This document shows, one piece after another, positions 51,409 through 60,927 of a stretch of DNA of 64,000 nucleotides. This stretch comes from Paenibacillus polymyxa (GTDB taxonomy: Bacteria > Bacillota > Bacilli > Paenibacillales > Paenibacillaceae). A model generated the notes under the pieces. The model was not told the origin of the DNA and did no database searches. It worked only from the letters and a program-made list of their open reading frames with translations. The DNA is taken from NCBI RefSeq assembly GCF_001719045.1, contig NZ_CP015423.1, positions 3,166,501-3,230,500 on the forward strand, written 5' to 3'. Every line of letters starts with the position of its first letter. The first letter of the stretch is position 1. Both the position numbers and the translations under genes were made by a program.

Positions 51409-53733
51409 TTATAATGTGATTTCGTATAAAGTACCGCTTCCGCCAAGTTCGTCTCCGCCAGGGCCACCTTGACCATCCTGGGCGTTTGCATTGCTGTTTG
51501 TGGTGTCGCTTCCGCTCTCGGTTGCTTTAACGTCTGTACTTGTTTCGCCTGTTGTTGTTTTCCATTCATCTGTAGGGATCACTTTGCCGTGTTCTTTGAT
51601 CCATGCAGTGACTTCAGAGTTACCTCCGTCCGGTCCGCCGCCTCCACCAGAAATCATGAAGTACTTCACTTGGCCGCTTTCGACCAGCGCCTTGATTTTA
51701 TCGACGGTATAGACTGGATCGGAAGATACAAAACCATTCATAATAATTACTTTTTGTCCGGCCTCGACCAGGTAAGGAGCAGCCGTTGAATAATTACTTG
51801 CTGCGAAAAGGTAGGTTTCACCTGTGTTGTTTTTTTGCAAATAGCTCAACGTTTTTTGATCTAAACCTTGGCTGCCGTTTGGTCCCCCCATCCCTCTGGA
51901 GCGGGTAGAAGATTTTTGTTCCGTGTCTGTACTTGTTTGTGTGCTTGAAGTATTTCCATCAGGGCCGGAATTCTCTGTATTATTGGTCTGGTTATTCGTT
52001 TGAGTTCCCTCGGCTTGTTGTCCATTAGCGCTCTGGCCTCTATTGCGATCATTGCCACCCGGCATTCCCCCACCACCGCCGCCAAATTGAGTCGGTCCGG
52101 CTTGTGGAATCATGCTGTTCCCCCCGTAGACGATCGGTGTCAATGCCCAGTACACAGGGCCGATAAACATAGCGAGTACACTTGCAATGATGGCGAATCT
52201 TGTGAACTTCTCAGATTTCATTCGTGCTACTACCAATAGCGCCGTGCCGATGATCCCTAGGGTCAATACCGCGATGGACCAGCCGCTGCCAATGGTATCG
52301 TTGTAATTTTGCAAAACAAACCAGCTAAATACCGAGGTTGCCAATACTGCGGCGGGTAACAGCCAGGAGAGCCAGTTGGAACGCTCACGATACTGCTTCC
52401 ACAATTCTACGAATCCTGCTCCAAAGAGCGCTGCAATTGGTGGTGCGAGCATAATCAGGTAATAATGATGAAAGAATCCTGCTACGCTGAAAAATGCAGC
52501 TACGGGAATCAACCAGGCCAGCCAGAAGATGACCTCTTTGTGCTTTTGTGTGATATTACGACGTCGAATGCTTGCAAGCAGACCGATGGAAGCAATCAAT
52601 GCGAATGGAAGCAGCCAGCTGGCTTGACCTGACAAGGAAGATTGGAACAACCGCAAAGGTCCTTTTTCGCCAGTGCCGAACATGCCACCACCGGAATTTC
52701 CTCCCGGTCCACCGCCTGGTCCACCCTGGCCACCTTGCCAATCTCCAGGACCACTTTGTCCGTTACCGCCGAATCCGCCTGTTGCCATGTTGTTGGCACC
52801 AGAGTCATCCGTAGTGGTAGTGCTGTCCGATGATGTAGTCGTCTGAGCTTGATCTGTGTTCGTATTGCTGCTATTCGTTGTAGCGATATTGTCCCGATCT
52901 GTGCGTTCACCGCCACGATTGCCACCTGTACCCTGATCTCCTGTCAGACGGGACAGGCCGTTATAACCAAAGGCCAAATTCAGCACAGAATTGGTACCGC
53001 TACTCCCCATATAAGGGCGTTCATCTGTCGGAGTGGAGTCCACTACGACTGCCCAGGAGAGCGATACGATCAGGAGGACAACTGCTGATCCTGCCAGTGT
53101 TACTGCTTTTCGCTTCCAGTTAAACTTGGAAGCCAGCAGATAGAACAAACCCAGTGCGGGAACGATCATATAGGCTTGCAACATTTTTTCGTTAAAGGCG
53201 ATGCCTACGACTGCGAAAGCAGCAAGGATCAGCCCGGTTTTGCTATTTCTAATGCCTCTGAACAATAGCCATGTTGCGAGCAACAGTGTGAAGACCAACA
53301 TAGCGTCGATGTTATTCGTGCGGCTGACCGCTACGGCTATCGGTGTCGTTGCCATGGCGAAGGCGGCCAATCGTGCGGCCATCGTACCGAAGCTCGGTTT
53401 GACGAGCAAGTAAACGAGCAAGACCGATCCGACCTGAGCTAGCGCCTGTGGCAAGATAACGCTCCATCCGTGAAGCCCAAATATATAGGCGCTCAGTGTC
53501 TGAATCCAGAACACCACAGGCGGTTTGTCTACCGTTACTGATCCGGCAGAATCAAGTGAGGCGAAAAAGAAGTTGTGAAAGCTCTGTAGCATGCTTGCTA
53601 CGGCCGTCGTATAGTAGGTGTTTACATATTTGTCTTGCCAGATGTTGTATCCGTTCAAAAATGCGGATATCAGCATAATGATGATCAGGGGGATGTCCGC
53701 CCTGGTCTTAAACCATTTCTTAATCATGTTCAT
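51409..53733 (-). CDS. GT39-type membrane glycosyltransferase (YkcB-like) with low-complexity loops
   Basis: A 774-residue polytopic protein of the dolichyl-phosphate-mannose / ArnT-like (GT-C) group. The N-terminal loop after span 1 holds YYTTAVASMLQSFHNFFFAS and the conserved D-K-P-P motif (VTVDKPPVVFW). About ten spans follow. Three regions are unusual: a Gly/Asn/Ser/Thr-rich stretch near residues 255-350, another near 545-625, and a Gly/Asp/Ser/Asn-rich tail. They lie on the outer side by topology. The partner genes (GT2, gtrA, galU) show that it takes a sugar from a polyprenyl carrier outside the membrane and puts it on a cell-surface acceptor. It is divergent from an OmpR-type two-component system. 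Confidence 0.92.
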   Translation of the reverse strand: MNMIKKWFKTRADIPLIIIMLISAFLNGYNIWQDKYVNTYYTTAVASMLQSFHNFFFASLDSAGSVTVDKPPVVFWIQTLSAYIFGLHGWSVILPQALAQVGSVLLVYLLVKPSFGTMAARLAAFAMATTPIAVAVSRTNNIDAMLVFTLLLATWLLFRGIRNSKTGLILAAFAVVGIAFNEKMLQAYMIVPALGLFYLLASKFNWKRKAVTLAGSAVVLLIVSLSWAVVVDSTPTDERPYMGSSGTNSVLNLAFGYNGLSRLTGDQGTGGNRGGERTDRDNIATTNSSNTNTDQAQTTTSSDSTTTTDDSGANNMATGGFGGNGQSGPGDWQGGQGGPGGGPGGNSGGGMFGTGEKGPLRLFQSSLSGQASWLLPFALIASIGLLASIRRRNITQKHKEVIFWLAWLIPVAAFFSVAGFFHHYYLIMLAPPIAALFGAGFVELWKQYRERSNWLSWLLPAAVLATSVFSWFVLQNYNDTIGSGWSIAVLTLGIIGTALLVVARMKSEKFTRFAIIASVLAMFIGPVYWALTPIVYGGNSMIPQAGPTQFGGGGGGMPGGNDRNRGQSANGQQAEGTQTNNQTNNTENSGPDGNTSSTQTSTDTEQKSSTRSRGMGGPNGSQGLDQKTLSYLQKNNTGETYLFAASNYSTAAPYLVEAGQKVIIMNGFVSSDPVYTVDKIKALVESGQVKYFMISGGGGGPDGGNSEVTAWIKEHGKVIPTDEWKTTTGETSTDVKATESGSDTTNSNANAQDGQGGPGGDELGGSGTLYEITL

Positions 53734-53845
53734 TCCACTCCCTGTGAAAATTCTTTGTATTTATTCCATTGTTCTAGCCGCTATCTTCAGGACTGCGGAA
53801 TGACCAGTCGCTTCTGATCTTGGCCCGGTGAACTACCGGCTTGCT

Positions 53846-53910
53846 ATTATCATGCCATACGTACCTTAATGGGTTCTGAGCGCTCCCTGAACGTTAGCTG
53901 AAAGCTGAGC
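53846..53910. promoter_or_regulatory. 11-bp-spaced direct repeats between glycosylation operon and two-component genes
   Basis: CTGAGC (53876), CTGAAC (53887) and CTGAAA (53898) start exactly 11 bases apart, with one more CTGAGC at 53905. A possible -10 box GATAAT of the minus-strand operon lies at 53846-53851. On the plus strand TTGCGA (53924-53929) and TAGATA (53946-53951) may be the promoter of the two-component genes. OmpR-type regulators bind such repeats. Confidence 0.6.
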
Positions 53911-54015
53911 AGAGGTGCTTTTTTTGCGACAGGATTCAGGTATATTAGATACAGGTAAAAAATGAACCGACTTTTTTATGAGAAAAATGCGGCAACATGA
54001 AAGGGAAGATTAATA

Positions 54016-54702
54016 ATGAATCCAATACACGGAGTTAAAATTATGCTGGCAGATGATGAGCCTCATATTTTGCAATTTTTAGAGCTTGGACTGATTAATG
54101 AAGGATATGAAGTTAGAACCGCCGAGAACGGGAGTGAAGCGCTCGATTTGGCAAGAGAGTTTCGTCCGCATGTAGCGGTGCTGGATGTGATGATGCCGGA
54201 AATGAACGGTTTTGAGGTGTGCCAAAGTCTCAAGGAGACGGAGGATAACATCGCGGTTATTATGCTGACCGCCAAGGATGATGTAGACGATCGGGTAAAG
54301 GGTTTGAAAATCGGCGCGGATGATTATGTCGTGAAGCCCTTCAGTTTTAATGAGTTGCTGGCTCGCATTGAAGCGCGCTTGCGCAATCAGTTCCCCGATC
54401 TGCTGGGCGAAGTGATTCACGGACCCTTTCAAGTGGATGATCGACGGAAGGAAATTAGTTATCAGAGTCAGGTGCTGGAGCTGTCGCCTACCGAATATGA
54501 ACTATTGAAGTTTCTGGTGCTAAACCACGGGATTGTGCTGAGTAAAAGTCGTATACTGGACCGGGTATGGGGGTACGATTTTGGGGGCGAGGATAATATT
54601 GTTGAAGTGTACATCCGCTCCTTACGTGAAAAACTCAAAGACAAGGAGCACCGGGTCATTCGTACGCTGCGCGGTGTGGGATACCGGGTGGATCTGCTAT
54701 GA
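54016..54702 (+). CDS. OmpR family response regulator
   Basis: A 228-residue DNA-binding regulator. The receiver domain has the acidic pair in LADDEPHILQF, the phospho-acceptor Asp57 in VAVLDVMMPEMNG, and the Thr/Lys switch in MLTAKDD and YVVKPFSF. The C-terminal winged helix contains LSPTEYELLKFLVLNHGIVL and VEVYIRSLREKLKD with the final TLRGVGYRVDLL. It overlaps the sensor kinase gene by four bases. The gene context (YkcB/YkcC-like enzymes) recalls the YkoG-type regulators of Bacillus subtilis. The CTGARY repeats upstream are its likely binding site. Confidence 0.96.
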   Translation: MNPIHGVKIMLADDEPHILQFLELGLINEGYEVRTAENGSEALDLAREFRPHVAVLDVMMPEMNGFEVCQSLKETEDNIAVIMLTAKDDVDDRVKGLKIGADDYVVKPFSFNELLARIEARLRNQFPDLLGEVIHGPFQVDDRRKEISYQSQVLELSPTEYELLKFLVLNHGIVLSKSRILDRVWGYDFGGEDNIVEVYIRSLREKLKDKEHRVIRTLRGVGYRVDLL

Positions 54703-56189
54703 AGGCGGGAGGAAAAAGTCGGAGAAAATATGCGCTCCGTTCTCTCCGGTCCCAACTTTTAGCCAGAACGTTACTCATTTTGGCTTTGCTGCTCGTATTG
54801 ATTGGTTTTCTACAATATTTTCTGATGAAAGATTTTCTGTATCGTAGTCGGGCAGAAGCTATGGATACGCAGCTGAATTCAATTCCTGCCGATTTATTGA
54901 TTAAGGATTCACAGGAGCAGAGTAGGGTAACCGCTCCCCAAGAACAAACTAATCGGAGGAATAATCGACCGGGGCCGTTTTTGTTCTGGCCGGATATGTC
55001 GCTCGCTTCTATAGATACAGACGGTACCTTCCAGAGCTTGTCCAACGAAAACGGACTTAAGCCGCCACGTCTCACCACTGAGCAATATCAAGCGATGCAG
55101 CAGAGCAAACGTATGCGTCACGGCTATCAATTAATCAGGGATGCTCAGGGGAAAGAGCAACTGGTTGTATTCCGTCCGCTCGGTCCACCTGACCGTTCGT
55201 CCGGTTTACTTCAAATGGGCGTATCCACGAATTCTATGCAAGAGCAGTTGATTAACCAGCTCCGCACCTTTATTTTATTGTCATTGATTGCGCTTGCGAT
55301 TGGGTTGGCGCTTATGCTTCCTGTGCTGCGACGCACATTGGTGCCCCTTTCCAGGATGGTCGAGGCAGTCAAACGTATTGATGCGGGCAATCTGGCCGAG
55401 CGCTTTGACGCAGAGCAGGGGCAGTATGAGGTGGATCGTTTGGCAGTTTCATTTAACGGGATGCTGGAACGGTTGGAGCATTCGTTTGCTGCCGAACGGG
55501 AATTGCAGATGCAGATGAGACGATTTATTGCGGATGCTTCCCATGAACTGCGCACCCCGCTCACATCTATTCACGGTTTCTTGGAAGTGCTGCTTCGTGG
55601 AGCAGCATCTAATCCGAAGCAGCTTCAATCGGCACTAGAAAGTATGTACGGTGAATCCAAGCGGATGAATAAACTGGTCTCTGATTTACTATTGTTGGCT
55701 AAGCTGGACCGAACACCGGAGTTGAAACTGGAGGACATACCACTAGATGCGTTGCTGTTGGAAATGAAACCGCAGCTCCTTATGCTGGCAGGTACACGTA
55801 AGGTAGTTTTTGATATGACGGCAGGTATACGGGTGTTGGCAGAGGGGGATAAAATCAAGCAGGTAGTGCTCAACCTGTTTCATAATGCTGTTCAGCATAC
55901 TGATATGGAAAGAGGTGTGATCCAGGTAAACCTGTCTGCGGGTAAGAAGTTGGTGGATATCCAAATTCGTGATAACGGACCAGGCATGAGTAAAGAACAG
56001 CTGGAGCGGATATTTGAGCGTTTTTATCGTGGAGATGAATCGCGTACACGTAGCTCAGGCGGGGCGGGCCTTGGTCTGGCCATTACACAGTCTATCGTGG
56101 AAGCACACGGCGGGAACATTACGGCTGAAAGCACACCGGGAACGGGAAGTGTATTCAAAGTAACGCTACCTTTAGCGGGAACAGTATAG
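54699..56189 (+). CDS. Sensor histidine kinase
   Basis: A 496-residue membrane kinase. An N-terminal span (LLARTLLILALLLVLIGFLQ) is followed by an extracytoplasmic sensor of about 145 residues (rich in Gln, Arg and Pro in the middle), then a second span near residues 190-210, a HAMP domain, the phospho-acceptor His282 in FIADASHELRTPLTSIHG, and the ATPase domain with VVLNLFHNAVQHT (N box), IRDNGPGMSKEQLERIFERF (G1/F) and GGAGLGLAITQSIV (G2). The length and layout are standard. It is translationally coupled to the response regulator. The ligand is unknown; the sensor domain shows no recognisable fold by eye. Confidence 0.95.
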   Translation: MKAGGKSRRKYALRSLRSQLLARTLLILALLLVLIGFLQYFLMKDFLYRSRAEAMDTQLNSIPADLLIKDSQEQSRVTAPQEQTNRRNNRPGPFLFWPDMSLASIDTDGTFQSLSNENGLKPPRLTTEQYQAMQQSKRMRHGYQLIRDAQGKEQLVVFRPLGPPDRSSGLLQMGVSTNSMQEQLINQLRTFILLSLIALAIGLALMLPVLRRTLVPLSRMVEAVKRIDAGNLAERFDAEQGQYEVDRLAVSFNGMLERLEHSFAAERELQMQMRRFIADASHELRTPLTSIHGFLEVLLRGAASNPKQLQSALESMYGESKRMNKLVSDLLLLAKLDRTPELKLEDIPLDALLLEMKPQLLMLAGTRKVVFDMTAGIRVLAEGDKIKQVVLNLFHNAVQHTDMERGVIQVNLSAGKKLVDIQIRDNGPGMSKEQLERIFERFYRGDESRTRSSGGAGLGLAITQSIVEAHGGNITAESTPGTGSVFKVTLPLAGTV

Positions 56190-56213
56190 TTTTTAAGATT
56201 ATGGCGTAACATA

Positions 56214-56268
56214 AAAATAGCCCCCCGAACCGCAGCTTTGGTTATAACACGGCTCGGGAGGCTTTTCT
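56214..56268. terminator. Bidirectional terminator between kinase and subtilase genes
   Basis: AGCC, CCCGA and CCG segments pair with CGG, TCGGG and GGCT with two single mismatches, around a loop of 17 bases. A run lies to the left and T run to the right, so both convergent genes can use it. Confidence 0.8.
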
Positions 56269-56272
56269 ATTG

Positions 56273-59200
56273 TTAGTTAATCAGCGAAGCTTTTTGTAAA
56301 AGTACATGTAGCACCTTGGCGGATGCCTCACGGGTTGTAGGTGCATTCGGCTGGAAGTAGGAGGAGCCTTTGATCGCTTCTCCGTTGATAATACCTGCTG
56401 CACTTACTTTTTCAATACTGTCCTTGGCATAGCCTGCAAAGGATGAAGCATCATGGTACGGTGTGCGTGCAGGGCCATCGGCTGTAGCTTTGATTTGAAG
56501 CAGGTCTACAGCTTTACCCAGCACGACAGCAATTTCTTGACGACTGATATTAGCGTTCGGATCAAACTTGTCGCTGCTGCGACCCGTAATCAAACCAGCT
56601 TCATAAGCGGCTGCTACATCGCCGGAGTACCAGCTACCTGCCGGGATATCACTGAATGGTGCAGCAGTACCTGGTGTCAGGCCGAGTGCTCGGGTTACCA
56701 GGGCTGCAAATTCTGCACGCGTCACGTTCTTCTTCGGTGAGAAAGTCGTGTCAGTCGTGCCGTTAATCAGCAACTTGTTCGCCAGTGATTGAATTTCCGA
56801 TTGGGCATACGACGATGAAATATCTTCAAAGCTAACGGGACGTGTCGCCGCTGCATACGTCGAGAAGCCCGGACGGCTTACCTTGACGACGGTAGATCCA
56901 TCAGCCTGCTTGGTGAAGACGGATGGAACGGGATAGACATTTCCATTTGCCGTGTAGAGTACACCGGCTGTATTGGAATCAATTTGACCAGGTACGGTAA
57001 AGGATCTGCTAATAAACTGTCCTGGAGCAACTTTGAGCGATTGACTCTTGCCACCAGTGACAACATTAGCTTCAAACCCTACCGGGGTGCCGATCACATT
57101 GGAGCCTTTCAGTTTACTTGTAAAAGTGTTGCTCGCCTCTGCCTGGCTGCTGATTACCACTTCAATGCCTGCACCAGCAGGAACATTTTTCAGAGCGGAT
57201 ACTGGCAAAGCCAGAGAAGAACCTGTATTGCTTACAATCAAGCTGCTTCCTGCTGAAGCCTTGCCCAGCGTTACCAGTTGTGTGGAAGTGAGCGATGCCT
57301 TCGTCGTTTGGCCTGCTTGGCTAGTAGCCGACAGTACAATAGCTGTCGGGCTGGAACCTGCTGCTGTCACGGCAGCCTGCAAATCTGCATCGGTTACTGT
57401 CAGCGACTGTACATTATTGTTCAATGCAACGGCTGTAGTGATAGTTTTAACAGCCTGTCCTTGTTTCACAACGCTTTGAAGTGAAGGTGCAGATGTAGGG
57501 ACAGGAGTGGATGTGTTCGTTGTAGCAGAAGGTGTAGTATTGCTTCTACCGCCACCTCCACCACCTCCGCCTCCACCACTACCGCTAGATGCGGCGCTAT
57601 TATCCACGCGAATAGCTTTAGTGGCGGTGAAGAGTTTAGGGCCGTCGGCATTGCGTACGACTTCGCCGTCTTTATTCAGTTCTGGAGAACTGACTTCCAG
57701 CTTGTATACGCCGTCCTTCAAATGCTGAATCACGGGCTGACCATTAGCATCCAGAACAGGTTTTCCCTTGTCATCTAATTCGACGTAACTTCCGTCAATA
57801 TCCTTGAAGGAATATGCACCTTGTTTGAGGCGAGCATTGTCACCTTGTTCCTTGGAGGTCGTAATTCCATCGATCAGACCGATTAATTTATCATCTACGC
57901 CGTATACATAAAGCGCGATCTGGTTGGTTTTATCTGTGGTCAGGCGGAATGTCAAATCTGTTGAACGTTGAGCACCTGTACGACTCGGATAAATAATCGG
58001 GTTGGTGACACTCAAGTCCTGCAAGCCGAAGCCAGTTGTAGGATTTTCTTTGCCCACATGAACGACGAACGGCAGATGAAGTGTTGGCAGTCCGGCGCTT
58101 TTCAGAATAACTTCCCCTTCATATACACCTGTGGCTGCACCCGAATTTGGTTGTACAGACAGGAAGAACGGTTGCGATTTACCCGGTTCTGCCGAGATTG
58201 CTCCATTCGCGCCCACACCTTGCAACTGAACGGCAATGTTGCTCACGTCAGGTGTAGCAATCGGTTGAGTTGGATCAGAAGTTACATTATCATGTAAAAC
58301 GGTGCTGGCTTCATATTGCACAGTGTTAGCCGACAAGTTTTTGAGTTGAAGCTGAATCTGCTTCGCATCACTACCAGGTCGTAACACCCCGAAGCTGGCG
58401 GAAGGATTATAATTCACAACCTCCTGCCGATTAAAGTTTTTGTCGAGAATCGTAATCTTTTCGACGGTTTCCAGCAGGGCTGGCGTCTGAATCGCATTAG
58501 CGATGTTTACAAGGCCTGCACCTTGGGAATACACATCATATTGGATTTTATCCTCATCAAAGAGTGTAATCGAAGTGTTGGCGAGCGCAGCGCGGATATC
58601 AAACGGTGTCCAGTTCGGATGCTGCTGCTTCAGCAGTACAGCAAGTCCAGCCACATGTGGAGACGCCATACTTGTACCGTTGCTACGTTTGTAAGCCTGC
58701 TCATACGATGCATCTGGATAGAACTTGGCGAAAGCAGGGTAGGTTGATAAAATGCCAACCCCCGGTGCGCTCACGTCTGGTTTGATACTGAGCAGTTCAT
58801 CTCCGTTCGGTCCGCGGGAGCTGAAATCGGCCATGGTATTACCTGCATTATCTGTGCGAATATAGTCTGCTCCAAAGGAAACTGAGAACTTTTCTCCAGC
58901 GTTGTCTACGATTTGTTTAGCCAGTGCACGGCCTTCCTTACCTTTCATGTCAAAGGTTGGAATAAAGTCAAAGCTGTCACCCAAATTGGAATTAACGTAG
59001 TCATCGCGACCTGAAATACTTTCCCCTAAATCAGCTTTGGTGATGTCGCCCGCTTTCGTATTCCCATTAAAAACGATAACAGCCTTCGCGCCGTTTTTTT
59101 TCGCATTTGTGATTTTATCCACGAATGCCAAGTTGCCGCGTGAAACGAGGACGATTTTTCCTGCTAAGTCTTTCCCTTCAAAATCATCAGGTTGTCCCAG

Positions 59201-60565
59201 ATTCGCATATACGAGCTCATAAGGGGCAGTTCCCAAAATGGAGGAAAAGTCTTCTCTGCCTGTCTCCCAGCCCATCAAATTAAAATCATAATGTGCATAA
59301 GCATCATTAGTTACGGTCTTTTTCAATTCACCGTTAGCCTCCCAATAGGTGTCACGGGTGACCGAAGCTGTACCCGAGAAGCTTTTGCTCGGCGAAGTAG
59401 CTGCACCGACGGAAATCGCCAGCTGTGATGTTGCGGGAGAACCCATGGAATAAAAATAAGGGCCATCCTGTGCCGCATTACCATTCGCTATGACCGCGAC
59501 TACGCCGGAAAGTACAGCATTATTAATAGCAATGGAATCCGGGGAGTTCGGGTCCTTTTCGGAATCCGAGCCCAGCGACAGGTTAATGACGTTCATACCA
59601 TCTTTGACAGCGCGTTCAATGCCATCAATGACCTGTGCGGAGGAACCGGAGGAACGACCCGTCTTGGTATTGCGTCCAAGCACTTTATACACGTATAAGT
59701 CCGATTTATAGGAAATACCCTTTTGTACAATATCTGAGGATTTATTTGCGGCTTTACCGGCAATCGTGCCAGAGACGTGAGTACCATGTGTCGTTCCGCT
59801 AAAACCTGTGCCGTATGGGTCATTCTCTTTTTCAAGGAACGGTTCCTCGTAAGGATCGTTGTCCTGTTCAAAAGAGTCATATCCGCCTTTATAGGCTTCT
59901 TTCAAGTCCGGATGCTCATAATCGATACCGGTATCAATAACCCCGACCTTGATTCCCTCGCCATTCAATCCTTTGGCCCAGGCTTCAGGAACACCAATCT
60001 GGTCCAGCGGTGCGTTATCATAAGTGGCTTCACTGGCTGTAAGTGTTGGCGGGTCCTGTACGGGGATGGAATAATACGTTTTGTTTTCATGAATGGATTT
60101 TACGCCTGGCAGTTTAGCCAGTGCTGGAATCTTATTGGCTGGCAATGTGACCTCCAAGCCGTTAAGCACTGTGTTGTACTGGTAATTCACCTGGAGAGAA
60201 ATACCATGCTCAGCGGCTTGGTCCACGAACGTAGTTTGCTCGTTGGCAATCGCGGATTCCGCTTTTTGCTCAGATTGAGCTGTGAAAGCTTGGACGCCTG
60301 AACGTGCCGCATATTTGTCTACGGCTAAGGGCTCACCATCAAGCTGTACGATGACTCTGACCTGGCGGGAAGAGTCTGTACTTAGCTCTGGCGAAATGAA
60401 GGCCGGAGCCGCCTCAATAGTCAATGCTTGCTGAGCTTCCAAAAATGAGTTGAGTTGTAGATCTGCGGTAGCAGCAGAACTGACAGACGGCAGAGACAAG
60501 CTTACCGTCAAGGCAAGAGCGAGTGATACGACAGGTATTTTTTTCAAAATGATCGGCTTTTTCAA
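56273..60565 (-). CDS. Large secreted subtilisin-like serine protease with SLH domains
   Basis: A 1430-residue cell-surface protease. From TTG 60565 the product has an N-terminal signal peptide (VVSLALALTVSLSLPSVSSA); GAGGG lies six bases upstream, and a TTG 18 bases earlier is also in frame. An I9-type propeptide comes next, then the S8 domain with Asp in GVIDTGIDYEHPDL (near 211), His in TTHGTHVSGTIAG (near 260) and Ser in NGTSMASPHVAGLAV (near 635). A PA domain is inserted before the Ser. Further beta-rich domains follow, then a Gly8-Gly9 run linked to a Ser/Thr/Pro stretch near 1030, and three SLH repeats at the end (FEDISSSYAQSEI, FSDIPAGSWYSGDV, YHDASSFAGYAKDS) that bind wall polymers. 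Confidence 0.96.
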   Translation of the reverse strand: MKKPIILKKIPVVSLALALTVSLSLPSVSSAATADLQLNSFLEAQQALTIEAAPAFISPELSTDSSRQVRVIVQLDGEPLAVDKYAARSGVQAFTAQSEQKAESAIANEQTTFVDQAAEHGISLQVNYQYNTVLNGLEVTLPANKIPALAKLPGVKSIHENKTYYSIPVQDPPTLTASEATYDNAPLDQIGVPEAWAKGLNGEGIKVGVIDTGIDYEHPDLKEAYKGGYDSFEQDNDPYEEPFLEKENDPYGTGFSGTTHGTHVSGTIAGKAANKSSDIVQKGISYKSDLYVYKVLGRNTKTGRSSGSSAQVIDGIERAVKDGMNVINLSLGSDSEKDPNSPDSIAINNAVLSGVVAVIANGNAAQDGPYFYSMGSPATSQLAISVGAATSPSKSFSGTASVTRDTYWEANGELKKTVTNDAYAHYDFNLMGWETGREDFSSILGTAPYELVYANLGQPDDFEGKDLAGKIVLVSRGNLAFVDKITNAKKNGAKAVIVFNGNTKAGDITKADLGESISGRDDYVNSNLGDSFDFIPTFDMKGKEGRALAKQIVDNAGEKFSVSFGADYIRTDNAGNTMADFSSRGPNGDELLSIKPDVSAPGVGILSTYPAFAKFYPDASYEQAYKRSNGTSMASPHVAGLAVLLKQQHPNWTPFDIRAALANTSITLFDEDKIQYDVYSQGAGLVNIANAIQTPALLETVEKITILDKNFNRQEVVNYNPSASFGVLRPGSDAKQIQLQLKNLSANTVQYEASTVLHDNVTSDPTQPIATPDVSNIAVQLQGVGANGAISAEPGKSQPFFLSVQPNSGAATGVYEGEVILKSAGLPTLHLPFVVHVGKENPTTGFGLQDLSVTNPIIYPSRTGAQRSTDLTFRLTTDKTNQIALYVYGVDDKLIGLIDGITTSKEQGDNARLKQGAYSFKDIDGSYVELDDKGKPVLDANGQPVIQHLKDGVYKLEVSSPELNKDGEVVRNADGPKLFTATKAIRVDNSAASSGSGGGGGGGGGGRSNTTPSATTNTSTPVPTSAPSLQSVVKQGQAVKTITTAVALNNNVQSLTVTDADLQAAVTAAGSSPTAIVLSATSQAGQTTKASLTSTQLVTLGKASAGSSLIVSNTGSSLALPVSALKNVPAGAGIEVVISSQAEASNTFTSKLKGSNVIGTPVGFEANVVTGGKSQSLKVAPGQFISRSFTVPGQIDSNTAGVLYTANGNVYPVPSVFTKQADGSTVVKVSRPGFSTYAAATRPVSFEDISSSYAQSEIQSLANKLLINGTTDTTFSPKKNVTRAEFAALVTRALGLTPGTAAPFSDIPAGSWYSGDVAAAYEAGLITGRSSDKFDPNANISRQEIAVVLGKAVDLLQIKATADGPARTPYHDASSFAGYAKDSIEKVSAAGIINGEAIKGSSYFQPNAPTTREASAKVLHVLLQKASLIN

Positions 60566-60927
60566 AGATTTCCCTCTTTTCAATCAAAATATGATATGTC
60601 TACATACTAGGATTTGAAGCCACTGCCGTTGTTCTCACGCCTCCCTTAATATCTAAAATAATAGAATTGACCACTGGTGACTAACTTGCCAGTTTTGAGG
60701 CATATCTTACCATATTGGTGGGATATATTACTATATGTTTTTTATATTTTTAGAAAAAATAAGGGTAACATTACATGTAGATTCCATGGAAATGTTATGA
60801 ATTTACTAGATTATTTTTGAAAACAATCAAAGGGGAATGGGAGAATGCGAGATTTAATGATATAATCTGCATTGGAATTGTTGAGGTTTCACAATCATGT
60901 AAAATGCCTAAGGCAAAGGAGTCGATT
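60566..60927. other. Intergenic region of 362 bases with extended -10 promoter
   Basis: This is the divergent region between the subtilase and pyrophosphatase genes. TGATATAAT at 60858-60866 is an extended -10 box about 62 bases before the pyrophosphatase start; no good -35 box accompanies it. In-frame codons from 60817 to 60927 show no protein resemblance and appear to be leader. No subtilase promoter stands out. Confidence 0.5.
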
